From NCBI RefSeq assembly GCF_030731085.1, contig NZ_JASNFN010000010.1, positions 62,001 through 126,000 on the forward strand: 64,000 bases of DNA, given 5' to 3'. Below are positions 17,253-25,173 of this stretch, one piece after another. The position numbers and the translations under genes are program-made. Position 1 is the first letter of the stretch. Every line of letters starts with the position of its first letter. Source of the stretch: Blastococcus carthaginiensis. Lineage in GTDB: Bacteria; Actinomycetota; Actinomycetes; Mycobacteriales; Geodermatophilaceae. The notes beneath the pieces were generated by a model that saw only the letters and a program-made list of their open reading frames with translations, was not told where the DNA came from and ran no database searches.

Positions 17253-18215
17253 TCAGGCCGGGCGGCCCCGCCGGTTGAGCGCCAGCACCGACAGCAGCTC
17301 GTAGCCCACGTGCGCGGCCGCGATGCCGGTGAGCTCGGCGTGGTCGTAGGGCGGGGAGACCTCGACGATGTCGGCGCCGACGACGTCGAGCCCGACCAGG
17401 CCGCGCAGGGTCTGCAGCAGCTCCCGGCTGGTGAGCCCGCCGGCCTCCGGGGTTCCCGTGCCCGGCGCGTGGGCCGGGTCGAGCACGTCGATGTCCACCG
17501 AGACGTACACCGGGCCGTCGCCCAGCCGGCGGCGCATCCGGTCCACCGCGCCGCGCACCCCGTCGACCTCGTAGTCGTCGGACCGGACCACCTGGAAGCC
17601 CAGGACGGCGTCGTCCTCGAGGTCCTGCTTGCTGTAGAGCGGGCCGCGGATGCCCATGTGCATCGACCGCTCGAGGTCGATCAGGCCCTCTTCGCTGGCC
17701 CGCCGGAAGGGGGTCCCGTGGGTGTAGGGCGCGCCGAAGTAGGTGTCCCAGGTGTCCAGGTGGGCGTCGAAGTGCAGCACCGCCACGGGGCCGTGGTCGC
17801 GCGCCAGGGACCGCAGGATCGGCAGCGCGATGGTGTGGTCGCCGCCGAGGGTGAGCAGCTGGGCGCCATCGGCCCGCAGGTCGGTGACCGAGCGCTCGAT
17901 CGTGGCGATCGCCTCGTCGAGGTCGAAGGGGTTGACGCCGATGTCGCCGGCGTCGGCCACCTGCTGGCTGCCGAAGGGCGCCGCGTCCAGGGCCGGGTTG
18001 TAGGGGCGCAGCAGCTTGGAGGCGGCCCGCACGTGGCCTGGGCCGAACCGGGCGCCCGGTCGGTAGCTGACGCCCGAGTCGAACGGGACGCCGAGGATCG
18101 CGACGTCCGCGCGGGAGACCTCGTCGAGGCGGGGCAGGCGGGCGAAGGTGGCCGGACCGGCGTAGCGGGGGATCCGGGTGGCATCCACCGGGCCGATGGG
18201 GGTCTGCTCGGACAC
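17253..18215 (-). CDS. speB: Agmatinase-family ureohydrolase (agmatinase or 4-guanidinobutyrase)
   Basis: This 320-residue binuclear-metal ureohydrolase shows YRPGARFGP near residue 51, GGDHTIALP at 124-132, HFDAHLD at 148-154 and SVDIDVLDPAHAPGTGTPE further on. These supply the His/Asp metal ligands. The family hydrolyses a guanidino group to urea: agmatine gives putrescine and 4-guanidinobutyrate gives GABA. The GTG at 18215 starts at VSEQTPIGPVDATRIPRYAG, the usual N-terminus; an ATG at 18302 is open but would overlap the divergent gene. Neighbouring gabT, a C-N hydrolase and a DavB-like monooxygenase make 4-guanidinobutyrase attractive. Sequence alone cannot separate the two activities. 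Confidence 0.85.
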   Translation of the reverse strand: MSEQTPIGPVDATRIPRYAGPATFARLPRLDEVSRADVAILGVPFDSGVSYRPGARFGPGHVRAASKLLRPYNPALDAAPFGSQQVADAGDIGVNPFDLDEAIATIERSVTDLRADGAQLLTLGGDHTIALPILRSLARDHGPVAVLHFDAHLDTWDTYFGAPYTHGTPFRRASEEGLIDLERSMHMGIRGPLYSKQDLEDDAVLGFQVVRSDDYEVDGVRGAVDRMRRRLGDGPVYVSVDIDVLDPAHAPGTGTPEAGGLTSRELLQTLRGLVGLDVVGADIVEVSPPYDHAELTGIAAAHVGYELLSVLALNRRGRPA

Positions 18216-18300
18216 GAAGAGGACTCCAGTCGTGGGGGAGGGGCACGGTACCTGCCCTGCCATGCTGGGTGACGCACGTCCGGGATCGAGGAGGAGACCC

Positions 18301-19095
18301 ATGCGCGTCGCGCTGTTCCAGGGGCCGGTGGAGACGCCGGATGCCGAGGCGGGGCTGGCCGCGATCGCCGACGCCGCCCGGCGCGCGGCCGAGGCCGGCG
18401 CCCGGCTGCTGGTTGCGCCGGAGATGTCGGTGACCGGCTACGCGATCGGTGCCGAGCGGGTGACCGCGCTGGCCGAGCCCGTGCCCGGCGCCTACACCGA
18501 GCGGATGGCCGCCGTCGCCGTGGAGACGGGCGTGGCGATCGCGTTCGGACAGCCCGAGCGGACGGCCTCCGGCATCGCCAACTCGGTGCAGGTCGTCGAC
18601 CGGGACGGCACGCTGCTCGCCGGCTACCGGAAGGCGCACCTCTTCGGCGACCTCGATCGCGAATGCTTCGTCGCCGGCGACGTGGGGGTCGTCCAGTTCT
18701 CCCTCGACGGCGTCGTCGTCGGCCTGCTCATCTGCTACGACGTGGAGTTCCCCGAGGCGGTCCGGGCGCACGCGGTGGCGGGTACCGAGCTGCTGGTGGT
18801 CCCGACCGGCCTGATGGATCCCTACGGCGCCGTGAGCTCGCTGCTCGTGCCGGCGCGGGCGCTGGAGAGCCAGCTCTTCGTCGCCTACGTCAACCGGATC
18901 GGCCGCGAGGGCGGCTACACCTACTGCGGCTCCAGCTGCGTGATCGGCCCGGACGGCACCGAGCTGGCCCGGGCCGGGCTGGGGGAGGAGCTGCTGGTCG
19001 CCGACGTCGACCCGGCTGCCCTTGCGCCGTCCCGCGCGCTGAACCCCTACCTCCGCGACCGCCGTCCCGAGCTCTACGCCGCGCCGCCGGCCTGA
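18301..19095 (+). CDS. Carbon-nitrogen hydrolase (nitrilase-superfamily amidase)
   Basis: This 264-residue protein has the complete Glu-Lys-Cys triad: E41 in APEMSVTGY, K111 in YRKAHLF and C145 in LICYDVEFPE. The ATG at 18301 has GAGGAGACCC upstream; an in-frame extension to 18178 lacks support. Its length and shape resemble the small omega-amidase/aliphatic amidase branch, including DavA-type 5-aminovaleramidases (length recalled from memory). The product of the nearby DavB-like enzyme would be a primary amide such as 4-guanidinobutyramide or 5-aminovaleramide, which this enzyme could hydrolyse to the acid and ammonia. It is divergent from the ureohydrolase gene with an 85-bp gap. N-carbamoylputrescine amidase is a less likely alternative. 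Confidence 0.82.
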   Translation: MRVALFQGPVETPDAEAGLAAIADAARRAAEAGARLLVAPEMSVTGYAIGAERVTALAEPVPGAYTERMAAVAVETGVAIAFGQPERTASGIANSVQVVDRDGTLLAGYRKAHLFGDLDRECFVAGDVGVVQFSLDGVVVGLLICYDVEFPEAVRAHAVAGTELLVVPTGLMDPYGAVSSLLVPARALESQLFVAYVNRIGREGGYTYCGSSCVIGPDGTELARAGLGEELLVADVDPAALAPSRALNPYLRDRRPELYAAPPA

Positions 19096-19116
19096 GCGCC
19101 GGGGACGGGAGGGCGT

Positions 19117-20325
19117 TCAGCCGCCCTCGCGCATCCCCCAGGGGGAGCCGTAGGCGGTGAGCAGGTCGAGGAAGGGGACGGCGTCGAAGGCCTCCGGTCC
19201 CAGGACGCCGGCGCCCTGCCACCGGCCGGTGGCGAGGAGCTCGAGGGCCACCACCGGATTGACCGCGGTCTGCCAGACGACGGCCTGGGTCCCGTACTCC
19301 GTCATGGACCAGGCGTTGTCCACGACGTGGTACAGGTAGACCTCGCGCGGGTTGCCGTCACGGCCGGTGCCGCGCACCCACAGGCCCGCGCACGTCTTGC
19401 CGGTCATCAGCTCGCCGAGTCCGGCGGGGTCCGGCAGGGCGGCGGCGACGACGTCACGTGGCGCGACCTCCACATCACCGACCCGCACCGGGTTGGTCGA
19501 GTCCAGGCCCGTCTTGTGCAGCGCCTTGAGGACGTCGATGAACTCCGTCCCGAGCCCGTACTTGAACGTCACCCGCCGCGCGTCGACCCACCGCGGCATG
19601 AGGACGACCTCCTCGTGCTCCACGTTGACGCACTCGACCGGGCCGATCCGCTCGGGGAAGTCGAAGACCTCCGGCTCGCTGAACGGTTCGGTGGTGAACC
19701 AGCCGCGATCCCGCTCCCAGATCACCGGCGGGTTGAGGCACTCCTCGATCGTGGTCCAGATGGAGAAGGACGGCGCGAAGTCGTGGCCGCGCACCGCCAG
19801 GTTCGCTCCGTCGCGGACGCCGAGCTCGTCGATCTCCGCGAAGAGGTGGTCGGCGGCGTAGCGGGCGAACACGTCCGACAGCCCCGGCTCCACGCCCATC
19901 CCGACCAGGGCGAGCCGCCCGGCCGCCTCCCAGTGCCCGGCGAGCGCGAACTGCTCGTCGCCGAGCTTGACCCCGGTCCGGCGGTGGGGCTCCTCCGGGT
20001 GCGGGCGGGACAGCGACATCGCCATGTCGAGGTAGTCGACGCCCGCGGACAGGGCGGCCCGGAACAGCGGCATGACGAAGCGCGGATCCGTCGCGTTGAG
20101 CAGCACGGTGCACCCGTGCTCGCCCAGCAGCGCCCCGACGGCCGCCTCGTCGGACGCGTCCACCCGGGCGGCGACGAACCGGGGGTCGCCGGTCGCGGCC
20201 ACGGCCTTCTCGGCCCGGGCGAGCTGGACGTCCGCGACGACGAGACGCTCGACGAACCGCCGGCGTGCGGCGATCGCGGTCACCGCCGCGCCCACACCTC
20301 CGGCGCCGATCAGCAGGATGCGCAT
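19117..20325 (-). CDS. Saccharopine / carboxynorspermidine dehydrogenase-like protein
   Basis: This 402-residue protein starts at an ATG preceded by a strong GGAGGTGGGC. MRILLIGAGGVGAAV is a Rossmann NAD(P) site, TVLLNATDPRF follows the first domain, and VGMGVEPGLSDVFARYAADH marks the second. GKTCAGLWVRGT and YHVVDNAW near the C-terminus recall carboxynorspermidine dehydrogenase, as I remember that family. Members reduce or oxidise a secondary amine made from an aldehyde and an amino acid: saccharopine in lysine catabolism, carboxy(nor)spermidine in polyamine synthesis. It follows an omega-aminotransferase gene by 61 bp and probably shares its transcript. Either lysine degradation or polyamine metabolism would fit the setting. 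Confidence 0.75.
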   Translation of the reverse strand: MRILLIGAGGVGAAVTAIAARRRFVERLVVADVQLARAEKAVAATGDPRFVAARVDASDEAAVGALLGEHGCTVLLNATDPRFVMPLFRAALSAGVDYLDMAMSLSRPHPEEPHRRTGVKLGDEQFALAGHWEAAGRLALVGMGVEPGLSDVFARYAADHLFAEIDELGVRDGANLAVRGHDFAPSFSIWTTIEECLNPPVIWERDRGWFTTEPFSEPEVFDFPERIGPVECVNVEHEEVVLMPRWVDARRVTFKYGLGTEFIDVLKALHKTGLDSTNPVRVGDVEVAPRDVVAAALPDPAGLGELMTGKTCAGLWVRGTGRDGNPREVYLYHVVDNAWSMTEYGTQAVVWQTAVNPVVALELLATGRWQGAGVLGPEAFDAVPFLDLLTAYGSPWGMREGG

Positions 20326-20386
20326 GCCCACCTCCGGGGGACAGGGCCCGGGGGCGGCCGGCGCGGAGCGCACCGCCGCCCCGGGC

Positions 20387-21796
20387 TCAGAGCTGCTGCC
20401 AGGCCTCGGTGAGGACCGAGCGGAGGATCTGCTCGATCTCGTCGAAGTGGCCCTGGTCGCAGATCAGCGGCGGCGCCAGCTGCACCACCGGGTCGCCCCG
20501 GTCGTCGGCGCGGCAGTAGAGGCCGTTGTCGAACAGGGCCTTGGACAGGAACCCGCGGAGGAGCCGCTCGGCCTCGTCGTCGTCGAAGGTCGCCTTTGTG
20601 GCCTTGTCCTTGACCAGCTCGATCCCGTAGAAGTACCCGTCCCCGCGGACGTCGCCGACGATCGGCAGGTCCAGCAGCCCCTCCAGGGTCCGGCGGAAGG
20701 CGCCCTCGTTGCGGCGCACGTTGCCGTTGAGGTCCTCCCGCTCGAAGAGGTCGAGGTTGGCCATGGCCACGGCGGCCGAGACGGGGTGCCCGCCGAAGGT
20801 GTAGCCGTGGGCGAAGGAGTTGTCGCCCCGGCGGAACGGCTCGAACAGCCGGTCGCTGGCGATCATGGCGCCGATGGGGGAGTAGCCCGAGGTGAGCCCC
20901 TTGGCGCAGGTGATCATGTCGGGCACGTAGCCGTACCGGTCGCAGGCGAAGGTCTCCCCGAGCCGGCCGAAGGCGCAGATCACCTCGTCGGAGACGAGCA
21001 GGACGTCGTGCCGGTCGCAGATCTCGCGGACCCGGGCGAAGTACCCGGGAGGCGGCGGGAAGCAGCCGCCGGAGTTCTGCACCGGCTCCAGGAAGACGGC
21101 CGCGACGGAGTCGGCCCCTTCCATCTCGATGGCGATCTCGATCTGGTCGGCCGCCCACCGGCCGAAGGCCTCGGGGTCGTCCCCGTGCTCGGGAGCCCGG
21201 TAGAAGTTGGTGTTGGGAGCCTTGTGCGCCCCGGGGACCAGTGGCTCGAAGGGCATCTTCGCCGCCGGGATGCCGGTGATGGACAGGGCGCCCTGGGGAG
21301 TCCCGTGGTAGGCGACGGCCCGGCTGATGACCTTGTGCTTCATGGGTTTGCCCACGAGCTTGAAGTACTGCTTGGCCAGCTTCCACGCCGTCTCGACCGC
21401 CTCGCCGCCGCCGGTGGTGAAGAAGACCCGGTCGAGGTCCCCGGGCGCCGCGGCGGCCAGCCGCTCGGCCAGGGTGACCGCGGTCGGGTGCGCGTAGCTC
21501 CACAGCGGGAAGAAGGCGAGCTCGGTGGCCTGCCGGGCGGCGGCCTCGGCGAGCTCGGCGCGCCCGTGGCCGGCCTGGACGACGAACAGCCCGGAGAGCC
21601 CGTCGAGGTAGCGGCGGCCCTGGGCGTCCCAGATGTAGGGGCCCTCGCCGCGCACGATCACCGGCACCTCGCCGCCGTCGTCGTAGGTCGAGTGCCGGGT
21701 GAAGTGCATCCACAGGTGGTCGCGGGCCGCGGCGGAGAGCCGGTCCGCCGCCGCCGTGGTGCCGGGCGTCGTCACGAACTGCGAGGTGGCGGTCAT
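20387..21796 (-). CDS. Class III omega-amino acid / polyamine aminotransferase
   Basis: This 469-residue PLP enzyme shows HLWMHFTRHSTY at the N-terminus, GDLDRVFFTTGGGEAVETAW, AVAYHGTPQGALS, LLVSDEVICAFGRLG with the cofactor aspartate, and ITCAKGLTSGYSPIGAM with the PLP lysine. GYTFGGHPVSAAVA follows. This branch includes beta-alanine/taurine:pyruvate and putrescine:pyruvate aminotransferases. Its ATG overlaps the stop of the Lrp regulator gene (ATGA), so the two are co-translated and the regulator probably governs it. A saccharopine dehydrogenase-like gene follows. Candidate substrates are lysine, putrescine or another diamine. The exact donor is unresolved. Confidence 0.85.
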   Translation of the reverse strand: MTATSQFVTTPGTTAAADRLSAAARDHLWMHFTRHSTYDDGGEVPVIVRGEGPYIWDAQGRRYLDGLSGLFVVQAGHGRAELAEAAARQATELAFFPLWSYAHPTAVTLAERLAAAAPGDLDRVFFTTGGGEAVETAWKLAKQYFKLVGKPMKHKVISRAVAYHGTPQGALSITGIPAAKMPFEPLVPGAHKAPNTNFYRAPEHGDDPEAFGRWAADQIEIAIEMEGADSVAAVFLEPVQNSGGCFPPPPGYFARVREICDRHDVLLVSDEVICAFGRLGETFACDRYGYVPDMITCAKGLTSGYSPIGAMIASDRLFEPFRRGDNSFAHGYTFGGHPVSAAVAMANLDLFEREDLNGNVRRNEGAFRRTLEGLLDLPIVGDVRGDGYFYGIELVKDKATKATFDDDEAERLLRGFLSKALFDNGLYCRADDRGDPVVQLAPPLICDQGHFDEIEQILRSVLTEAWQQL

Positions 21797-22269
21797 CGGG
21801 TTCCCCAGGTGTAGGTCTGCTTGGCGAGCTTGAGGTAGACGAAGGTCTCGGTGGTGCGGACTCCGGGCAGCGCGCGGATGCCGTTGGTGACGACGGACAG
21901 GAGGTGGGCCTCGTCCTCGCAGACGATCTCGACGAGGATGTCGAACGAGCCGGCCGTGATGATCACGTAGTCGACCTCGGGGAGCTTCCCGATCTTGTCG
22001 GCGATCTCGGTGAGGTCCCCGTCGGCGCGGATGCCGATCATGGCCTGCAGTGCGAAGCCCAGCTGGACCGGATCGGTCACGGCCACGATCTGCATGACCC
22101 CCGCGTCGAGGAGGCGCTGGACCCGCTGCCGCACGGCGGCCTCGGACAGCCCGACCTCGCGGCCGATGGTCGCGTAGGCGCGCCGGCCGTTCTGCTGGAG
22201 CTGCTCGATGATCGCCTTCGAGGTGTCGTCGAGCTGGTGGCCCCGGTCCTGCCGGGGGCGTGTGGTCAC
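21793..22269 (-). CDS. Lrp/AsnC-family transcriptional regulator
   Basis: This protein of about 158 residues has an N-terminal helix-turn-helix (LQQNGRRAYATIGREVGL, then SEAAVRQRVQRLLDAG). The C-terminal RAM/ligand domain includes TDPVQLGFALQAMIGIRADG and VDYVIITAGSFDILVEIVCE. I chose the GTG at 22269; the frame extends to 22359, but that part looks non-coding. Lrp proteins are octamer-forming sensors of amino acids. It is co-translated with the aminotransferase, and a palindrome at 22359-22376 lies about 90 bp upstream, so autoregulation and control of the operon in response to an amino acid are likely. Confidence 0.85.
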   Translation of the reverse strand: MTTRPRQDRGHQLDDTSKAIIEQLQQNGRRAYATIGREVGLSEAAVRQRVQRLLDAGVMQIVAVTDPVQLGFALQAMIGIRADGDLTEIADKIGKLPEVDYVIITAGSFDILVEIVCEDEAHLLSVVTNGIRALPGVRTTETFVYLKLAKQTYTWGTR

Positions 22270-22358
22270 CCCGGCATGGTGTCGTCCGGCGGCGCCCCGT
22301 GGCAAGAGATTCCGTCGTCCGTTCTCGTCCATCCCACTCATTCCTGTGTTCCACCGCA

Positions 22359-22376
22359 CGGATACGGCGATATCCG
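22359..22376. promoter_or_regulatory. Candidate Lrp operator
   Basis: CGGATA (22359-22364) and TATCCG (22371-22376) are perfect inverted arms around CGGCGA. The dyad is more AT-rich than its surroundings and lies in the 123-bp gap upstream of the lrp-like gene. Lrp proteins commonly bind such imperfectly AT-rich dyads. Confidence 0.4.
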
Positions 22377-22392
22377 CTGTCCGACCGGCTGT

Positions 22393-23784
22393 TCAACCGC
22401 CGGTCAGCCGGGCCAGGAGCTGCCCGGTGCGGCGCGCCGGCCGTCCGGTCCGGGCGGCGATCGCGTCGGTCAGCCCGGCCAGCTGCAGCCCGCCGTTGAT
22501 GCCGAGCCACCGCAGCGGCTCCGGCTCCCAGTGCGGGGAGCGGTGCCCGACCCACGGCAGGTGCACGAGGTCGCTGTCGCGCTGCAGCACCAGGTCGGCC
22601 AAGGTCCGGCCGGCGAGGTTCGACGTCGCCACGCCGTCACCGACGTAGCCACCCGCCCAGGCCAGACCGGTCCGCCGGTCCAGCCCCACCGAGCTCATCC
22701 AGTCGCGGGGCACCCCCAGCGGCCCGCCCCAGCGGTGGGTGGTCCGGGCGTCGGCGGCAGCGGGGAACAGGTCGACCAGCGTCCGCCGCAGCGCGGCGAA
22801 GACGCGTTCGGAGCCGTCGTGGCCGGGGAGGACCGACGACGCGTAGTGGTAGGGCGCGCCGCGGCCGCCGAGCGCGATGCGGTCGTCGGCGGTGCGCTGC
22901 GCGTAGATGATCAGGTTGCGGCCGTCGGTCACCGTCTCGCGGCCGGCCCAGCCGACCTCGTCCCAGAAGCCGGGCGGGAGCGGTTCGGTGGCGATCATCA
23001 GCGAGTAGACGGGTGCGAGGGCCCGGCGGTGGCCGGCGAGCGTGGCCGTGTACCCCTCCGTCGCCCGGATGACGACGTCGGCGCGGACGCGGCCGTGCGC
23101 GGTCTCCGCCACGCGGGGGCCGATGCGGGTGACCCGGGTCCGCTCGTGCACGGTGACGCCGGCGCGTTCGACGACGTCGGCGAGCCCGCGCACGAGGCGG
23201 GCGGGGTGGACCCGGGCGCAGTGCGGGGTGAAGACCCCGCCCAGGCAGGTCGAGGTCCGGACCCGCCCGGCCGTCTCGGCCGCGTCCAGCCAGGCGACGT
23301 CCTCGGCGCCGGCCCCCCATGCGTGCTCGTGCTCGACCTCCGCCTGCAGCGCGGCGACGTGCTCGGGCCGCGTGGCGATCGCCAGGGTGCCGCCCTTCAC
23401 GTACTGGGCGTCGATGCCCTCCACCGCGGCGACCCGGCCGACCTCGTCGACGGTCCGCCGGAGCTCCCGGTGCAGGTCGACGGCGGCCTGCCGCCCGGCG
23501 GTCCGGGCGATGCGTTCGCGGCTGGCCGCGAACAGCGCCGAGCACCACCCCCCGTTGCGGCCGCTGGCCCCGAACCCGGCGACCTCGGCCTCGAGCACGA
23601 CGATCCGCAGCGTCGGGTCGGCCCGGGCGAGGTAGTACGCCGTCCACAGGCCGGTGAACCCGGCGCCGACGACGGCGACGTCGGCATCGATGTCGCGGCT
23701 CAGGGACGGGCGGGGGACGACCGCCCCCGGGAGCGTGTCGAACCAGAGCCCGGGTGGACCGGGCACGGTCGGATCGGTGGTCAT
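22393..23784 (-). CDS. FAD-dependent amine/amino acid oxidoreductase (PuuB/DadA-like)
   Basis: This 463-residue DAO-family flavoprotein has a Rossmann dinucleotide site (VAVVGAGFTGLWTAYYLARA) and GFGASGRNGGWCSALF, the active-site segment of gamma-glutamylputrescine oxidase-like enzymes. GVFTPHCARVHPARLVRGLA and TTHRWGGPLGVPRDWMS follow. The ATG at 23784 has GGGAG upstream; an in-frame extension to 23916 is unsupported. Such enzymes oxidise an amine to an aldehyde or imine with release of ammonia and peroxide, or use another acceptor. It is divergent from the polyamine ABC transporter, and a similar enzyme ends that operon, so amine catabolism is the likely role. Confidence 0.82.
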   Translation of the reverse strand: MTTDPTVPGPPGLWFDTLPGAVVPRPSLSRDIDADVAVVGAGFTGLWTAYYLARADPTLRIVVLEAEVAGFGASGRNGGWCSALFAASRERIARTAGRQAAVDLHRELRRTVDEVGRVAAVEGIDAQYVKGGTLAIATRPEHVAALQAEVEHEHAWGAGAEDVAWLDAAETAGRVRTSTCLGGVFTPHCARVHPARLVRGLADVVERAGVTVHERTRVTRIGPRVAETAHGRVRADVVIRATEGYTATLAGHRRALAPVYSLMIATEPLPPGFWDEVGWAGRETVTDGRNLIIYAQRTADDRIALGGRGAPYHYASSVLPGHDGSERVFAALRRTLVDLFPAAADARTTHRWGGPLGVPRDWMSSVGLDRRTGLAWAGGYVGDGVATSNLAGRTLADLVLQRDSDLVHLPWVGHRSPHWEPEPLRWLGINGGLQLAGLTDAIAARTGRPARRTGQLLARLTGG

Positions 23785-23870
23785 GGCGGCTCCCGTCGGC
23801 GAAGGAATCCGTAGCGGTATCGATCCGTGACGACCGAACCCTTGTCCGGCGGGGATGTTGTCTGCCAATC

Positions 23871-23883
23871 TGCGCACTGCGCA
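23871..23883. promoter_or_regulatory. Palindromic TGCGCA-C-TGCGCA element upstream of potD
   Basis: Two copies of the self-complementary hexamer TGCGCA flank one base, giving a 13-bp dyad in the divergent gap between the FAD oxidase and potD genes. A TTGTCT lies eight bases before it. It could be an operator for the polyamine operon; no regulator is encoded adjacent to it. Confidence 0.35.
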
Positions 23884-23970
23884 AGCACTGATGTGAAATT
23901 TCTCGCACCTCGTCACTCGCTGACCCCACCCGGCGGCCCGGCAGGGTCGCCGTCGCGGAAGGACACGCCG

Positions 23971-25173
23971 TTGAGCGATCTACGACCGGAGCTGATGCGG
24001 ATCACGTCTGCAGCGCTCGACCGCCGTGGTTTCCTGCGGGTCATCGGCCTGGGCGGAGCCGCCCTGGCCGCCGGCCCCCTGCTGTCCGCGTGCGGCACGG
24101 AGGGCACCGACAACGCTGCCGGCGCCCCCGGTGCGGGGAGCGCCCAGGACGCCACCACGGTCAACTGGTCGAACTGGCCGCTGTACCTCGACACCGCCGA
24201 GGACGACGCGAGCGTGCACCCGACGCTGCAGGCGTTCGAGCAGCAGACGGGCCTGTCGGTGGCCTACACCGAGGACATCAACTCCAACGACGAGTTCTTC
24301 GGCAAGATCGCCCCGCAGCTCGAGGCGGGGCGCAGCACCGGCCGGGACCTGATCGTGCTGACCGACTGGATGGCCGGCCGGATGATCCAGCTGGGGTACG
24401 TCCAGGAGCTCGACAAGTCCAACATCCCGAACGCGAGCAACCTGCAGCCCGCCTACCAGGACGTCCCCTTCGACCCCGGCCGCCGGTACAGCCTGCCCTG
24501 GCAGAGCGGCATGACCGGGATCGCGTACAACCCCGAGGAGCTGGGACGGGAGATCACGCGGGTCGACGACCTGTTCCAGCCCGACCTCCGTGGCCGCATC
24601 ACGATGCTGAGCGAGATGCGCGACACCATGGGGCTGATCCTGCTGTCGATGGGCAAGACGCCCGAGGACCACAGCCAGTCCGACTACGAGGCGGCGATCG
24701 CCAAGCTGCAGGAGATCGTCGACGAGGGCTACGTGCGGCAGTTCACCGGCAACGAGTACGCGGCCGACCTGGCCGCGGGCAACATCGGGGCGGCGTTCGC
24801 CTGGTCCGGCGACGTGGTGCAGCTCCAGGCCGACGACCCCGCGCTCCAGCTCGTGCTGCCCGCCGAGGGGGCGATCCTCTGGTCGGACAACCTGATGGTG
24901 CCGGCCGGGGCCGCCAACAAGGAGGGCGCCGAGCAGCTGATCAACCACTACTACGACCCCGAGGTGGCGGCCCAGGTCGCGGCCTGGGTCAACTACGTCA
25001 CCCCGGTCGCCGGCGCCCGGGAGGCCGCGCTGGAGACCGCACCCGACGTCGCGACCAACCCGTTGATCTTCCCGACGCCGGAGATCCTGGCGAACCTGCA
25101 CGGCTTCAAGGCCCTCACCGAGGAGGAGGAGCGGGAGTACCAGGACCTCTTCCAGGCGGTGATCGGTGCCTGA
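23971..25173 (+). CDS. potD: Polyamine ABC transporter substrate-binding lipoprotein (PotD-like)
   Basis: This protein of about 400 residues has a twin-arginine signal (LDRRGFLRV, Arg18-Arg19) followed by a hydrophobic stretch and the lipobox LSAC at 38-41, so it is probably a Tat-exported lipoprotein. The mature part contains VNWSNWPLYLDT and LSVAYTEDINSNDEFFGKI, typical of spermidine/putrescine-binding proteins. I favour the TTG at 23971, which has GGAAGGA seven bases upstream; an ATG at 23995 is possible and an ATG at 23827 is unlikely. It should capture putrescine or spermidine outside the cell for PotABC, encoded directly downstream. The ATPase gene overlaps its end by eight bases. Confidence 0.88.
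   Translation: MSDLRPELMRITSAALDRRGFLRVIGLGGAALAAGPLLSACGTEGTDNAAGAPGAGSAQDATTVNWSNWPLYLDTAEDDASVHPTLQAFEQQTGLSVAYTEDINSNDEFFGKIAPQLEAGRSTGRDLIVLTDWMAGRMIQLGYVQELDKSNIPNASNLQPAYQDVPFDPGRRYSLPWQSGMTGIAYNPEELGREITRVDDLFQPDLRGRITMLSEMRDTMGLILLSMGKTPEDHSQSDYEAAIAKLQEIVDEGYVRQFTGNEYAADLAAGNIGAAFAWSGDVVQLQADDPALQLVLPAEGAILWSDNLMVPAGAANKEGAEQLINHYYDPEVAAQVAAWVNYVTPVAGAREAALETAPDVATNPLIFPTPEILANLHGFKALTEEEEREYQDLFQAVIGA

Noticed and set aside
23827..23970. N-terminal extension of PotD before the TTG at 23971
   Set aside because: The twin-arginine signal would sit about 65 residues inside the protein. GGAAGGA supports the TTG start.
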